A program made the translations under genes and the position numbers. A model generated the notes under the pieces. The model did not search any database. It saw nothing but the letters and a program-made list of their open reading frames with translations, and was not told where the DNA came from. 64,000 bases of DNA from an uncultured Alphaproteobacteria bacterium (GTDB lineage: Bacteria > Pseudomonadota > Alphaproteobacteria > JAPOUT01 > G958296285), in NCBI GenBank assembly GCA_958296285.1, contig OY282459.1:1346762-1410761 (forward strand), in the 5' to 3' direction. This document shows positions 54,173 to 63,296 of the stretch, in pieces. How positions within the stretch are numbered: position 1 is the stretch's first letter; each line of letters opens with the position of its first letter.

Positions 54173-54629
54173 CCGCCGAATCATCGCCGAGAATCGCAAA
54201 GCGCGCCACGCCTACGAGATCGTGGAACGATGGGAGGCGGGAATCGTTCTCAACGGCGCGGAGGTGAAGTCGGCGCGCGCCGGAAAGGTCAGTTTGGATC
54301 AGTCCCACGCGCGGCATGAAAAAAGCGAGATTTATCTGCTGAACGCCTTCATCGCGCCCTACGCGCCGGCAACCCATATCCGTTATTATCCGAGGCGGAA
54401 GCGCAAACTTCTGCTTCACCGCCGCGAGATCGCCCGTCTCATCGGTCTCCTAGAGAAAAGCGGCATGACCCTCATTCCGATGAGCCTTTACTTCAGCGCG
54501 GCAGGGCTCGCCAAATTGGAGATCGGATTGGCGCGCGGACGCAAAAAAGCCGACAAACGCAAAGAAGCGCGCGATCGCGAATGGGAGCGCCGAAAAGAAA
54601 GACTGCTCCGCCGTGAAATCAAAACATAA
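54165..54629 (+). CDS. smpB: SsrA-binding protein SmpB
   Basis: tmRNA partner in ribosome rescue, 154 residues. NRKARHAYEIVERWEAGIVLNGAEVKSARAGKVSLDQSHARH is the signature start, and the basic C-terminal tail DKRKEARDREWERRKERLLRREIK is complete. ATG 54165 is inside the dapA end; an earlier frame start at 54144 would add seven non-conserved residues. dapA-smpB pairing is common in alphaproteobacteria. Confidence 0.95.
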   Translation: MADRRIIAENRKARHAYEIVERWEAGIVLNGAEVKSARAGKVSLDQSHARHEKSEIYLLNAFIAPYAPATHIRYYPRRKRKLLLHRREIARLIGLLEKSGMTLIPMSLYFSAAGLAKLEIGLARGRKKADKRKEARDREWERRKERLLRREIKT

Positions 54630-54647
54630 AGATGAAAAAGAGGCTGA

Positions 54648-55421
54648 CTAACTCCGCTCCTGCCTGCGAAATCCGCCGCCGCCGCGCTCTTGAAAATGAG
54701 GCTCCTGCTGCGCGCCTGCCTCGTCCGAATCCATAGGATAGTCGCCGTCTCCGAAAGAGGGAGAGCCATCCGTCGCGGACGCGCCATCCTGATGCGGTCG
54801 GGGCAGATGAGGACGCGCGATGACATCGCGCAAATCCACCAGTTCCAAAAAGTGATCCGCTTGACGCCGAAGATCGTCCGAGAGCATCGGCGGCTGCGAC
54901 TGCATCGTGGAAAGAATCGTCACGCGGATTCCAAGCTGCTGAAGCGCCTCCACCAAATATCGGAAATCTCCGTCCCCCGAGACGATGATCGCATGTTGAA
55001 TCCAAGGCGCCATTTTCATGACGTCCACGGCAATTTCCACATCCATATTGCCTTTGAAACGTCTTTGCCCGTCTGGGCCGACATAGGCTTTCATCGGTTT
55101 TTTGACAATGCAGAAGCCGTTATATTGAAGCCAATCCACGAGGGGGCGGACGGGCGAGTAATTCGCTTCATCAGGGAGCGCCGTGTAATAATAGGCGCGG
55201 ACAAGGCGCGAAACATCCGCGAAGAGAGAGCGCATTTTTCGGAAATCCACGTCAAACTCCAACGCGCGTGTCGCGCCATAGAGATTCGCGCCGTCTATGA
55301 AGAGCGCGGTTTTTTCGTCCTTATAAAAAGGCTCTCCTTCGGAGAGATGAGGCTTCTTGACTTTGGCGGCGGCGGCGGCGTTGTTGGTGGCGGAATCGGG
55401 ATTGGTTTTCGTTGTGGGCAT
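54648..55421 (-). CDS. NYN (PIN-like) domain protein, LabA/DUF88 type
   Basis: A 257-residue protein. The NYN nuclease core has TALFIDGANLYGATRAL, then GNMDVEIAVDVMKMA and AIIVSGDGDFRYLVEALQQLGIRV, which supply the acidic metal-binding residues of PIN-like ribonucleases. An Ala-rich N-terminus and a Gly/Arg-rich tail (RGGGGFRRQERS) flank it, the latter likely to bind RNA. Ends 19 bp after the convergent smpB. RNA target unknown. Confidence 0.85.
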   Translation of the reverse strand: MPTTKTNPDSATNNAAAAAKVKKPHLSEGEPFYKDEKTALFIDGANLYGATRALEFDVDFRKMRSLFADVSRLVRAYYYTALPDEANYSPVRPLVDWLQYNGFCIVKKPMKAYVGPDGQRRFKGNMDVEIAVDVMKMAPWIQHAIIVSGDGDFRYLVEALQQLGIRVTILSTMQSQPPMLSDDLRRQADHFLELVDLRDVIARPHLPRPHQDGASATDGSPSFGDGDYPMDSDEAGAQQEPHFQERGGGGFRRQERS

Positions 55422-55506
55422 GCGATGTCTCCTTTATCGTTTATCGCTTTTGGCTAAACATCTTCTATAAGAGGCTGTGAGCGTCTTATTTTGAGAAAGG
55501 TTGCTC

Positions 55507-56166
55507 ATGATTTTCAAGACTATGCGAACGCCGCGCCTCTGTCAAGCGAGGCGGGTTGGGATTTGGATAGCCATAGGCGCGAATCGTTTTGGCCCCGCCG
55601 GCTGCCCTTGGCGGAGTTTCAGAGCCGTCATGCGCGTTTTGGAAAGGCATGGGCTTTTCCCCGTTTCTCTTTCGCCTCTTTACAGAACGCCGCCTGAAGG
55701 GGCGGGGGTTTCGGGATTTTTTCTCAACGGGGTTATGGAGATTCGCGCCTTTTGTCGGAGCGCCGAGATTCTTCGGCGACTTCATCGCTTGGAGGCGCTT
55801 CACCGCCGCGAGAGGCGGGGCGTCATGCGCGATCGCTCTTTGGATTTGGATCTTCTTGATTGTCGCGGAGAGATTTCTGACGCGCCAAATTTGATTCTGC
55901 CGCATCCTCGGATGGCGGCGCGTCTTTTTGTTTTGCTGCCGCTTTCGGATCTTTCGCCTTTTTGGCGCGATGTTCGGACCGGCGCGCCGATTGGTCGTCT
56001 TTTGGGGCGCTCCGAGACTTTGCGGGACATGTCGCGCGTCAAACCCCTCAAGGGCAAGCCCAGAAATTCGCAAAAGGCTTGCTTTTCGCGCCCCGATGGG
56101 ATAAGTTTGGTTTTCTCCAGAAGGCGAGACTGTCATGGCGCGAGTCACAGTAGAAGACTGCATTGA
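55507..56166 (+). CDS. folK: 2-amino-4-hydroxy-6-hydroxymethyldihydropteridine pyrophosphokinase
   Basis: HPPK of folate synthesis. [14 protein letters not shown] begins the core, [18 protein letters not shown], and the catalytic [10 protein letters not shown] with [21 protein letters not shown] follow. ATG 55507 has GAGAAAGG six bases upstream. At 219 residues it is longer than usual because of a 40-residue tail after the core, which overlaps the rpoZ start by 32 bp. Confidence 0.88.
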   Translation: MIFKTMRTPRLCQARRVGIWIAIGANRFGPAGCPWRSFRAVMRVLERHGLFPVSLSPLYRTPPEGAGVSGFFLNGVMEIRAFCRSAEILRRLHRLEALHRRERRGVMRDRSLDLDLLDCRGEISDAPNLILPHPRMAARLFVLLPLSDLSPFWRDVRTGAPIGRLLGRSETLRDMSRVKPLKGKPRNSQKACFSRPDGISLVFSRRRDCHGASHSRRLH

Positions 56167-56524
56167 AAGAATCCCGAATCGCTTCGCGCTGATTCTGGCG
56201 GCGGTTCAGCGCGCGCGGCAGATATCGTCCGGGATGCCGCTCCGCGTGGAGCGCGATCGCGACAAAAACACAGTCGTGGCGCTTCGTGAGATTGCCGAAG
56301 ACAAGGTGGATCAAGAAGAAATGCGCGAGAGCGTGATTCAGCAATTTTTATCGGCGCAGCCTGTGGCATCAGAGTCTTCGCCGCTTATGGAGGGCGATGA
56401 GAGCGAGAAATTGTCGCCGCGGCCTTCCATCCCGTCCGGGTTGGGCGATGAGGAGATTTTGCGGCAGATGCAGCCCCCTTCTGCCGAGGATTCAAACGAA
56501 AAGCGGGACGCGCCGCGAAGCTGA
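56135..56524 (+). CDS. rpoZ: DNA-directed RNA polymerase omega subunit
   Basis: Small subunit that helps assemble RNA polymerase. [31 protein letters not shown] is the standard start and [14 protein letters not shown] the second conserved block. The 129-residue length includes a variable, acidic C-terminal tail usual in alphaproteobacteria. It precedes the ppGpp enzyme gene by 36 bp, the classic rpoZ-spoT order. Confidence 0.94.
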   Translation: MARVTVEDCIERIPNRFALILAAVQRARQISSGMPLRVERDRDKNTVVALREIAEDKVDQEEMRESVIQQFLSAQPVASESSPLMEGDESEKLSPRPSIPSGLGDEEILRQMQPPSAEDSNEKRDAPRS

Positions 56525-56560
56525 CGGCATTTGGATGCGTTGCCCCGCCGGGTATGAAGC

Positions 56561-58687
56561 ATGATGCGTCCCTATGAGTTGGTGGACAAGGTTTGCGCTT
56601 ATGATCCTCGCGCCGATGAGGCGCTTCTTCATCGCGCTTATCGTTATGCCACTCGGGCGCATGGTTCGCAGAAACGGGCTTCTGGAGATCCGTATTTTTC
56701 GCACCCGTTAGAGGTTGCCGGGATTTTGGCGGCTCTGAAACTGGACGCCGCGACAATCGCGACAGGTCTCCTTCACGACACGATTGAGGATACAGGCGCC
56801 ACCTATGAGGAACTGCGCGTCTCTTTTGGCGGCGAGGTCGCGCGGCTCGTGGATGGCGTGACAAAACTTTCCCGCTTGGACATGTCTTCGGAAGAGACGC
56901 GGCAGGCGGAAAATTTCCGCAAACTTCTGATGGCGACCGCCGATGACGTTCGCGTTCTTTTGGTGAAACTCGCGGATCGGCTTCACAATATGCGGACTCT
57001 GTCCTTTTTGTCGGACGGGGAGAAGCGGCGGCGCATCGCTCAGGAGACGATGGAGATCTACGCGCCTCTTGCCGGGCGGATTGGCATGCAGGAAATGCGC
57101 GAGGAGTTGGAAGATCTCGCCTTCCGATATTTGAACCCCGAGGCGCGGGAGACTCTGACGCGGCGTCTTGACAAGACGCGGCAGACCAAATTGATGGTTC
57201 TGAAGCGGATTGAGAAGAGTTTGCGGCAGAAATTTTCTGAACGGAATTTGTCGGCGACTGTCACGAGCAGAGCCAAGCGCCCTTACGCGATCTGGCGCAA
57301 GATGGAAAACAGACAGATCGCCCTAGAACAGCTTTCGGATTTGATCGGCTTTCGGGCAATCATGCGCTCTGTGGAAGATTGCTATTCGGCTTTGGGGATC
57401 GTCCATACGACATGGAAGACCGTGCCCGGCCGTTTTAAGGATTATATTTCCACGCCGAAGAGGAACGGCTATCGCTCTCTGCATACGACGGTCGTCGGCC
57501 CCGAGCAGCAGCGCATAGAGTTGCAGATTCGGACCGAGGACATGCACGAGATCGCCGAGCATGGGATCGCCGCGCATTGGTCTTATAAGGAGGGCGGCTG
57601 CCATTTTGGCGGCGAGCCTCTTGCCGAGCCCTTCGCGTGGATAAGGCGCGTTGTCGGAATGCTGGAGCATGGCGACACGCCGCAGGAATTTCTAGAGCAT
57701 ACGAAACTGGAAATGTTCAGCGATCAAGTCTTTTGCTTCACGGTGAAGGGCGATTTGATCGTTCTTCCTCGCGGCAGCACGCCGATTGACTTCGCCTATG
57801 CCGTCCATACCGAGATCGGCGACAGTTGCGTCGGGGCGAAAATCAATGGTCGTCCGCGCCCTCTGCGCGAGCGGCTCGGAACGGGCGATGAGGTGGAGAT
57901 TTTGCGCTCGGACGCGCAAGAGCCGTCCGCGGCGTGGGAATCGATGGCCGTGACGGGCAAGGCGCGCTCCGCCATTCGGCGCGCGGTTCGGCAGAAGAAG
58001 AAGGCGAGCGAGATTCGTTTGGGGCGCGACATTCTGTGGAACAAATTCCGCGCCGCCGGACGCCGAATCGGCGACAAAATCTTGGAGCGCGCGCTGGGCG
58101 TTTTGGAGAAAAATTCGCTGGAAGAGATTTTTCTGCAGGTCGGCAGAGGCGAAATGGGCTGGGAGGCTGTTCTGAAAGCCGTCTATCCTCGCGCCGCGGA
58201 GAAGGCGCGGCGGCGTCCTGTGCTGCGCGACAAGAGCGCCGTTCCGATTCTGGGGGCGGCTTCCGGGACGGCGATTCAGTTCGCGCCGGACAGTTTTCCT
58301 CTTCCAGGGGAGCGGATTGTCGGGATTCAGACTTCTGGTCGGGGGCTTGTCGTTTATCCGATTGATTCGGCGGCTCTCGGGGCTTTTGACGGCGAGCCTG
58401 ATCGCTGGGTGGATTTGGCTTGGGAGACGGACGCCAGTCCGCGCCGTTTTTATCCGAGCCGCATCGCTTTGCAACTCTCCCATGAGGTTGGGTCGCTGGC
58501 GATGGTGACGGCGCTGATCGCCGATTATGACTGCAACATCATCGCGCTTCAGCTTCTCCACCGCGATCCGGATTGTTTCACGCTTCATCTGGACATAGAA
58601 GTCCATGATTTAAAGCATTTGAATCGGCTTCTTTCGGCGCTGGAGGGGCTTTCGGTCGTTCTTGAGGCGCGGCGCGAGAGGCGCTGA
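56561..58687 (+). CDS. Bifunctional (p)ppGpp synthetase/hydrolase, RSH
   Basis: Stringent-response enzyme, 708 residues. The hydrolase HD domain is complete (FSHPLEVAGILAALKLD, GLLHDTIEDTG, LVKLADRLHNMRTL), and the synthetase has RFKDYISTPKRNGYRSLHTTVVGP and IELQIRTEDMHEIAEHGIAAHWSYKEG, so both activities are expected. A TGS domain (FCFTVKGDLIVLPRGSTPIDFAYAVHTEIG) and a C-terminal ACT domain follow. Two adjacent ATG codons at 56561 and 56564. The single RSH of alphaproteobacteria is variously named rel or spoT. Confidence 0.95.
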   Translation: MMRPYELVDKVCAYDPRADEALLHRAYRYATRAHGSQKRASGDPYFSHPLEVAGILAALKLDAATIATGLLHDTIEDTGATYEELRVSFGGEVARLVDGVTKLSRLDMSSEETRQAENFRKLLMATADDVRVLLVKLADRLHNMRTLSFLSDGEKRRRIAQETMEIYAPLAGRIGMQEMREELEDLAFRYLNPEARETLTRRLDKTRQTKLMVLKRIEKSLRQKFSERNLSATVTSRAKRPYAIWRKMENRQIALEQLSDLIGFRAIMRSVEDCYSALGIVHTTWKTVPGRFKDYISTPKRNGYRSLHTTVVGPEQQRIELQIRTEDMHEIAEHGIAAHWSYKEGGCHFGGEPLAEPFAWIRRVVGMLEHGDTPQEFLEHTKLEMFSDQVFCFTVKGDLIVLPRGSTPIDFAYAVHTEIGDSCVGAKINGRPRPLRERLGTGDEVEILRSDAQEPSAAWESMAVTGKARSAIRRAVRQKKKASEIRLGRDILWNKFRAAGRRIGDKILERALGVLEKNSLEEIFLQVGRGEMGWEAVLKAVYPRAAEKARRRPVLRDKSAVPILGAASGTAIQFAPDSFPLPGERIVGIQTSGRGLVVYPIDSAALGAFDGEPDRWVDLAWETDASPRRFYPSRIALQLSHEVGSLAMVTALIADYDCNIIALQLLHRDPDCFTLHLDIEVHDLKHLNRLLSALEGLSVVLEARRERR

Positions 58688-58710
58688 CGGCGCGAGCCCC
58701 CATTTCTCCC

Positions 58711-59235
58711 ATGGCTTCCGAAGACCCAAGACCCCCCGACAGGCGCGAAAAGAGACGCGCGCGCGTCATGTCGATCGCGCGGCAGACGCGCTATCTGTGG
58801 CGGCGTCTTCTTCGGATGCGCGGGACGCCTCACGCGATCGCTCTCGGTTTTTCTGTCGGCGCTTTCGTCTCCTTCACGCCTTTTGTCGGCTTCCATTTTC
58901 TGATAGCGGCGATGATCAGCTGGGTCGTGGGCGGGAACATTTTGGCTTCGGCTTTGGGGACATTTGTCGGCAATCCCTTCACCTTTCCCTTTATTTGGTG
59001 GGCGGTCTATCAGACCGGCGCGCTGATGACAGGCGGCGGCGGGCTTGCCGATCTGCCCCCCGATCTGACCCTCCCCGCCTTTTGGGATTACGCGAAGGGC
59101 AATCTGTGGCATGTCTTTCTGCCGATGCTGATAGGATCGCTGCCTATCGGCTTGGCGTCCGCGCCTTTTTTCTATATTCCCGTCTATTCGGCGGTTGGGG
59201 CTTATCAGAGGAAACGCGGGATAAGATGGGAATGA
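58711..59235 (+). CDS. DUF2062 domain membrane protein
   Basis: A 174-residue protein of the DUF2062 family: GTPHAIALGFSVGAFVSFTPFVGFHFLIAAMISWVVGGNILASALGTFVGNPFTFPFIWWAVY is the recognisable core, with three membrane segments. The function of the family is not established; in alphaproteobacteria it commonly lies between rsh and pdxJ, as here. Overlaps pdxJ by 10 bp. Confidence 0.88.
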   Translation: MASEDPRPPDRREKRRARVMSIARQTRYLWRRLLRMRGTPHAIALGFSVGAFVSFTPFVGFHFLIAAMISWVVGGNILASALGTFVGNPFTFPFIWWAVYQTGALMTGGGGLADLPPDLTLPAFWDYAKGNLWHVFLPMLIGSLPIGLASAPFFYIPVYSAVGAYQRKRGIRWE

Positions 59236-59987
59236 GCGCCGCGGCGACAGCGATAAGGCTCGGCGTCAATGTGGATCACGCCGCGACTCTGCGGAATGCC
59301 AGAGGCGGGAGGCGTCCTGATCCTGTGGAGGTGGCGCTCGCGGCGGCGCGGGGCGGGGCGGATCGGATCACGGCGCATCTGCGCGAGGACAGACGCCACA
59401 TCCAAGACGCCGACATCGCGCGTCTGAAGGAGAAGACAGGCTTGCCGCTCAACTTTGAAATGGCGCCGACAGACGAGATGCTCGCCTTCGCCTGCGCCCA
59501 TAAGCCGAAAAGCGCGATGATGGTTCCCGAAAAGCGCGAGGAGTTAACGACCGAAGGCGGTTTGGATGTGGCGGGGCATGAAGAGCGTCTGGCATTTTGC
59601 GCCGGGAAACTTCGGGATTCTGGGATAGAGGTTTCGTTTTTCATAGACCCCGACGAGGCGCAGACGGAATCCGCCTCCCGCGCCGGCGCGGATTCGGTGG
59701 AGTTTCACACGGGGCCTTTATGCGCGGCAGAAGGAAAAGCGCGGGAGAAAGAAATCGCCCTTTTGCGGAAATGCGCCGCGCGGGCGCATCAGATGGGCTT
59801 GGAGGTTCATGCCGGTCATGGTTTGGATTTTGAGACGGCGCGGTTGGCGGCGTCTCTGCCGCATTTGCGCGAGTTGAATATCGGACATTTTCTTATCGGC
59901 GCGGCGCTGATTTTCGGAATGGAGGAGGCGGTTCGGCGCATGAGACGCGCCATTGCCTCTGGCGCGGAAGCAGGAGCCGCCCGATGA
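59226..59987 (+). CDS. pdxJ: Pyridoxine 5'-phosphate synthase
   Basis: Last step of the DXP-dependent vitamin B6 pathway, a TIM barrel of 253 residues. IRLGVNVDHAATLRNARGG is the signature start; DRITAHLREDRRHIQD, NFEMAPTDEML, MMVPEKREELTTEGGLDV, VEFHTG and LEVHAGHGLD all match. Start chosen at 59226; ATG 59232 is also possible. The stop overlaps acpS as ATGA. Confidence 0.94.
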   Translation: MGMSAAATAIRLGVNVDHAATLRNARGGRRPDPVEVALAAARGGADRITAHLREDRRHIQDADIARLKEKTGLPLNFEMAPTDEMLAFACAHKPKSAMMVPEKREELTTEGGLDVAGHEERLAFCAGKLRDSGIEVSFFIDPDEAQTESASRAGADSVEFHTGPLCAAEGKAREKEIALLRKCAARAHQMGLEVHAGHGLDFETARLAASLPHLRELNIGHFLIGAALIFGMEEAVRRMRRAIASGAEAGAAR

Positions 59988-60406
59988 TTTTGGGAATCGG
60001 GAGCGACATTGTGGATAGCAGACGCATCGCGCGGCTTTTGGATCGCTTTGGCGATCGCTTTCTAGCACGGGTTTTCACGGAAGAAGAGCGGCGGCGCTCG
60101 GAAGGTCGGATGCGCCGCGCCGAATCCTACGCGAAACGCTTCGCCGCCAAAGAGGCTTGCGCCAAGGCTCTTGGCACAGGGTTTCGGCAGGGGGTTTTTT
60201 TGCGATCCATCGGAGTCGTCAATGCGCGATCCGGTCGCCCTGATCTCGTTCTCCGCGAAGGCGCGGCGCGGAGGCTTCGCGCGATCACGCCTGCGGGGAT
60301 GAACGTTTCGCTGGCGCTGACCATCACCGATGAGCCTCCTCTCGCGCAGGCTTTTGTCGTCATTTCGGCAGAGGCGACCGCCCAAACCGAGCGAGGCGCG
60401 CCATGA
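59984..60406 (+). CDS. acpS: Holo-[acyl-carrier-protein] synthase
   Basis: Transfers 4'-phosphopantetheine to ACP. ILGIGSDIVDSRRI and FAAKEACAKALGTG supply the magnesium and substrate residues (Asp8 and Glu). 140 residues. Located between pdxJ and lepB with ATGA overlaps on both sides. Confidence 0.94.
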   Translation: MILGIGSDIVDSRRIARLLDRFGDRFLARVFTEEERRRSEGRMRRAESYAKRFAAKEACAKALGTGFRQGVFLRSIGVVNARSGRPDLVLREGAARRLRAITPAGMNVSLALTITDEPPLAQAFVVISAEATAQTERGAP

Positions 60407-61137
60407 AGAGCGCTCAAACTGACGAGTCGCCTTTCCTCCGAAGATTCCGCCATATGGCGGCGCCCTTTCTTTGGGCGCTGATCGCGGCGCTTATGATTCG
60501 GACATTTGTCTTTCAGCCCTTCAGCATTCCGTCCAGCTCCATGCTGCCGACTTTGCTGGTCGGGGATCATCTTTTTGTCGCGAAATATGCCTATGGCTAT
60601 TCGCGCTACGCTCTGCCGTCTTTTTTTTATCGGCTCGCGCCAAGCGGACGGATTTTCGCCTCCCTCCCCAATCGGGGCGATGTGATCGTTTTCCGTCTGC
60701 CCGCCGATGACAGCGTGGATTATATCAAGCGCGTGATCGGTCTGCCCGGCGATCGGGTTCAGATGCTGGGCGGCATTCTTCATATTAACGGAGTCGCCGC
60801 GCGGCGCGAGAGAATCGCCGGCGCTTCGCGTTATCGCGAGCGTCTTCCTGACGGCGCGGCTTATGAGATTCTGGACGTTCGCCCGAACAGCGCCGGCGAT
60901 ACGACTCGGCTTTTCTTGGTGCCTGAGAATCATCTTTTCGTCATGGGCGACAATCGCGACAATTCTGTGGATAGCCGCGTCCAATCGGCTGTCGGTTTTA
61001 TTCCTGCCGCGAATATCGTTGGTCGGGCGTCCAGGATTTACATATCGGTCGGGCCGAAGGCGCGATGGCTCGCGCCTTGGGGCTGGCCGAGCGCGATTCG
61101 CTGGCGGCGGTCAGGGCAAAGGATTCACGGCGGATGA
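60403..61137 (+). CDS. lepB: Signal peptidase I
   Basis: Membrane serine protease that removes signal peptides. An N-terminal membrane anchor (residues about 20-42) is followed by the catalytic Ser in FSIPSSSMLPTL, the catalytic Lys in DYIKRVIGLPGD and the MGDNRDNSVDSR box. 244 residues. The stop overlaps rnc as ATGA. Confidence 0.95.
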   Translation: MKSAQTDESPFLRRFRHMAAPFLWALIAALMIRTFVFQPFSIPSSSMLPTLLVGDHLFVAKYAYGYSRYALPSFFYRLAPSGRIFASLPNRGDVIVFRLPADDSVDYIKRVIGLPGDRVQMLGGILHINGVAARRERIAGASRYRERLPDGAAYEILDVRPNSAGDTTRLFLVPENHLFVMGDNRDNSVDSRVQSAVGFIPAANIVGRASRIYISVGPKARWLAPWGWPSAIRWRRSGQRIHGG

Positions 61138-61820
61138 GCGCATGGCACGAAAAACGCGCCGCGCTCCAAAAGCGCATCCACTATCGCTTCCAAGACGAGA
61201 CGCTCCTCGCCGAGGCCTGTTTTCTTTCGGGGGCGCGACTCTCTCGCGCCTCGGCGGAGAAAGACAATCAGAGGCTGGAGTTTCTTGGCGACAGGGTGCT
61301 GGGTCTTGTCGTGGCGGAGGCGCTTTTCGCCTCTGACGAGAATCTTTCGGTCGGCGACATGGCGGCGCGTCTAAACATGCTTGTCGGGCGGGATTCGCTG
61401 AAAGAGACGGCGGACGCGATCCAACTCGCCGACTGTTTGGATAATGGCGGAAACCTTATCGGCCCCTCTCAATGCGCCGACGCCTGCGAGGCTCTGATCG
61501 CCGCCCTTTACCAAGATGGCGGGTTGGAAGCGGCGCGGCGTTTTATTTTGAATTTCTGGCGTCCTCTTTTTCTCCGCGCCTCGCAGGGAGAGCCGCGGGA
61601 CGCGAAAAGTCTCTTGCAGGAGGCGTCTCAACAGGCGGACGGCGCGCTGCCGATTTACAAATTCCATAAGCCGCGCGGACCTCGGCACGCGCCTGAATTC
61701 AGGGTGGAGGTTTTCGTCAAGGGAATGGGGAGCGCGTCAGGGATAGGCCTTTCCAAGCGGGCGGCGGAGCAGGAGGCGGCAGGCGCGCTCCTGAGAAAGA
61801 TGAAAGAGGAGGGCGCATGA
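61134..61820 (+). CDS. rnc: Ribonuclease III
   Basis: Double-strand-specific RNase for rRNA and mRNA processing. The nuclease signature NQRLEFLGDRVLGL and the second metal-binding CADACEALIAALYQDGG are intact; a C-terminal dsRNA-binding domain starts at DAKSLLQEASQQ. About 228 residues from ATG 61134; an upstream frame overlaps lepB. The stop overlaps era. Confidence 0.95.
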   Translation: MSAWHEKRAALQKRIHYRFQDETLLAEACFLSGARLSRASAEKDNQRLEFLGDRVLGLVVAEALFASDENLSVGDMAARLNMLVGRDSLKETADAIQLADCLDNGGNLIGPSQCADACEALIAALYQDGGLEAARRFILNFWRPLFLRASQGEPRDAKSLLQEASQQADGALPIYKFHKPRGPRHAPEFRVEVFVKGMGSASGIGLSKRAAEQEAAGALLRKMKEEGA

Positions 61821-62680
61821 GATCGGTTCGCGCGGCTCTTTTGGGCTTTCCGAATTCCGGGAAATCCACGCTGCTGAACAAGATGGCGGGGCGCAAGATT
61901 TCCATCGCGACCCATAAGGCGCAGACGACTCGCGCCCCCATTCTAGGCGTGTTGGAGCATGACGGGCGGCGCGTGATTGTCTCCGATACGCCGGGCATAA
62001 ATTCCCGCGCCGGCAAATACGCTTCCAGCGCCGAGCGCGCGGTCGGCATGGGCTTGGATGCGGACGCGCTTCTTGTCGTCATAGACGCGGCGCGGAAAAA
62101 CGCCCCCGCCGACAAGCCTTTGGAAGAGGCGCTTCGCGCGGCGTCTCTGCCCGTTCTGATCGTCCTGAATAAGATTGACCTTGTGCCGAGACAATCGCTT
62201 TTGGCGATGGCGGCGCGGTGGTCGTCATGCGTCATGGGGTCGGGAGGCGCGCTTTTCATGCTCTCGGCGAAGACAGGGGACGGAGTCGGCGATCTCTTGG
62301 CGCATCTGTCGGCGCTGAAGAGCAGGGGCGCTTCTCTCGCCATGGAAGAGGAAATGCCGCGCGAGGCGCTCGCCGCCGAGATCACGCGCGAGAAACTTTA
62401 TCTTCGCCTCCATGACGAAATCCCTTATCAAACCGTCGTTGAGACCGATCTTTGGGAAGAGCGCCCTGACGGAAGCCTCGCTCTCAAACAGACCATTCGG
62501 CTGCGCCGCGAAAGCCATAAAATTTTGGCGATCGGGAAAGGCGGCAGAACGCTCCGCGCCATCGGCGAAGCGGCGCGGGCGGAGATGCGGGAACTTTTCG
62601 CCCGCCCTGTTCATCTCAATCTGACTGTGCGCGTCCGAAAGAAGCGCGGAGCGAATACGCCGCATGGAATGGCGCGATAG
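61817..62680 (+). CDS. era: GTPase Era
   Basis: Ribosome assembly GTPase binding 16S rRNA. G1 LLGFPNSGKSTLLNKM, G3 SDTPGINS, G4 VLNKIDLV and a C-terminal KH domain (HKILAIGKGGRTLRAIGEAARAEM) are present. 287 residues. Ends 17 bp inside the recO start. Confidence 0.95.
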   Translation: MRSVRAALLGFPNSGKSTLLNKMAGRKISIATHKAQTTRAPILGVLEHDGRRVIVSDTPGINSRAGKYASSAERAVGMGLDADALLVVIDAARKNAPADKPLEEALRAASLPVLIVLNKIDLVPRQSLLAMAARWSSCVMGSGGALFMLSAKTGDGVGDLLAHLSALKSRGASLAMEEEMPREALAAEITREKLYLRLHDEIPYQTVVETDLWEERPDGSLALKQTIRLRRESHKILAIGKGGRTLRAIGEAARAEMRELFARPVHLNLTVRVRKKRGANTPHGMAR

Positions 62681-63296
62681 CGGCTATGTTTTGTCGGCGC
62701 GGCGGCATGGCGAAAGCCATGCCGTTCTGACGCTCCTGACCGAGCGCCATGGACGCCATGCGGGCTGGGTTCGCGGCGCGACCGCCAAGAGAATGCGCGG
62801 CGTTTTGGAGCGAGGCAATCGCGTCTCGGTTCTCTGGAAGGCGCGGCTGGAAGAGCATTTGGGCTTGTATATGGTGGAGATGGAGGAAGCCCATGCGGCG
62901 CGTCTGATGGACAATGCGCTGGCTTTGTTGGCGCTGGATTGTCTGGCGGCGCTTGCCGGCGCTCTCCCTGATCGCGCCGCTTCGCCAAGCCTTTTTCAGA
63001 GTTTCGGCGAGAGTTTAAGTCGCCTCGCTTCGCCAATGAGCGCCGCCGCGGCGCTGGTCTCCTTTGAGAATACGCTGCTCCGCGAACTGGGCTACGGCGT
63101 CCCGCCCGAAACCGCCGCGGCGAGAATCATCCATGACGGAAGCCGCGAGGACGATATGCGGAAGAGTCTCGCCGCTTTGGACGCTCTCGGCAGCCGCCTT
63201 CTCGCCGATGTCTATGCGCCTTATGGCAGGACGCTCCCGCCTGCGCGCCTTCGTCTTGTTGAGAAATTCAGAAGCGCAGACTCGTCTCGCCTTTGA
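62664..63296 (+). CDS. recO: DNA repair protein RecO
   Basis: Mediator in the RecFOR recombination pathway. The OB-fold start (WRDSGYVLSARRHGESHAVLTLLTERHGRHAGWVRGA) is typical, followed by the helical region. At 210 residues it is shorter than many RecO proteins (about 240), with a compact C-terminal half and no obvious zinc cysteines. It completes the lepB-rnc-era-recO run and overlaps a convergent gene. Confidence 0.88.
   Translation: MEWRDSGYVLSARRHGESHAVLTLLTERHGRHAGWVRGATAKRMRGVLERGNRVSVLWKARLEEHLGLYMVEMEEAHAARLMDNALALLALDCLAALAGALPDRAASPSLFQSFGESLSRLASPMSAAAALVSFENTLLRELGYGVPPETAAARIIHDGSREDDMRKSLAALDALGSRLLADVYAPYGRTLPPARLRLVEKFRSADSSRL

Noticed and set aside
57692-58606. A 304-codon minus-strand frame inside the ppGpp synthetase gene
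   Set aside because: Antisense shadow of a well-conserved gene.
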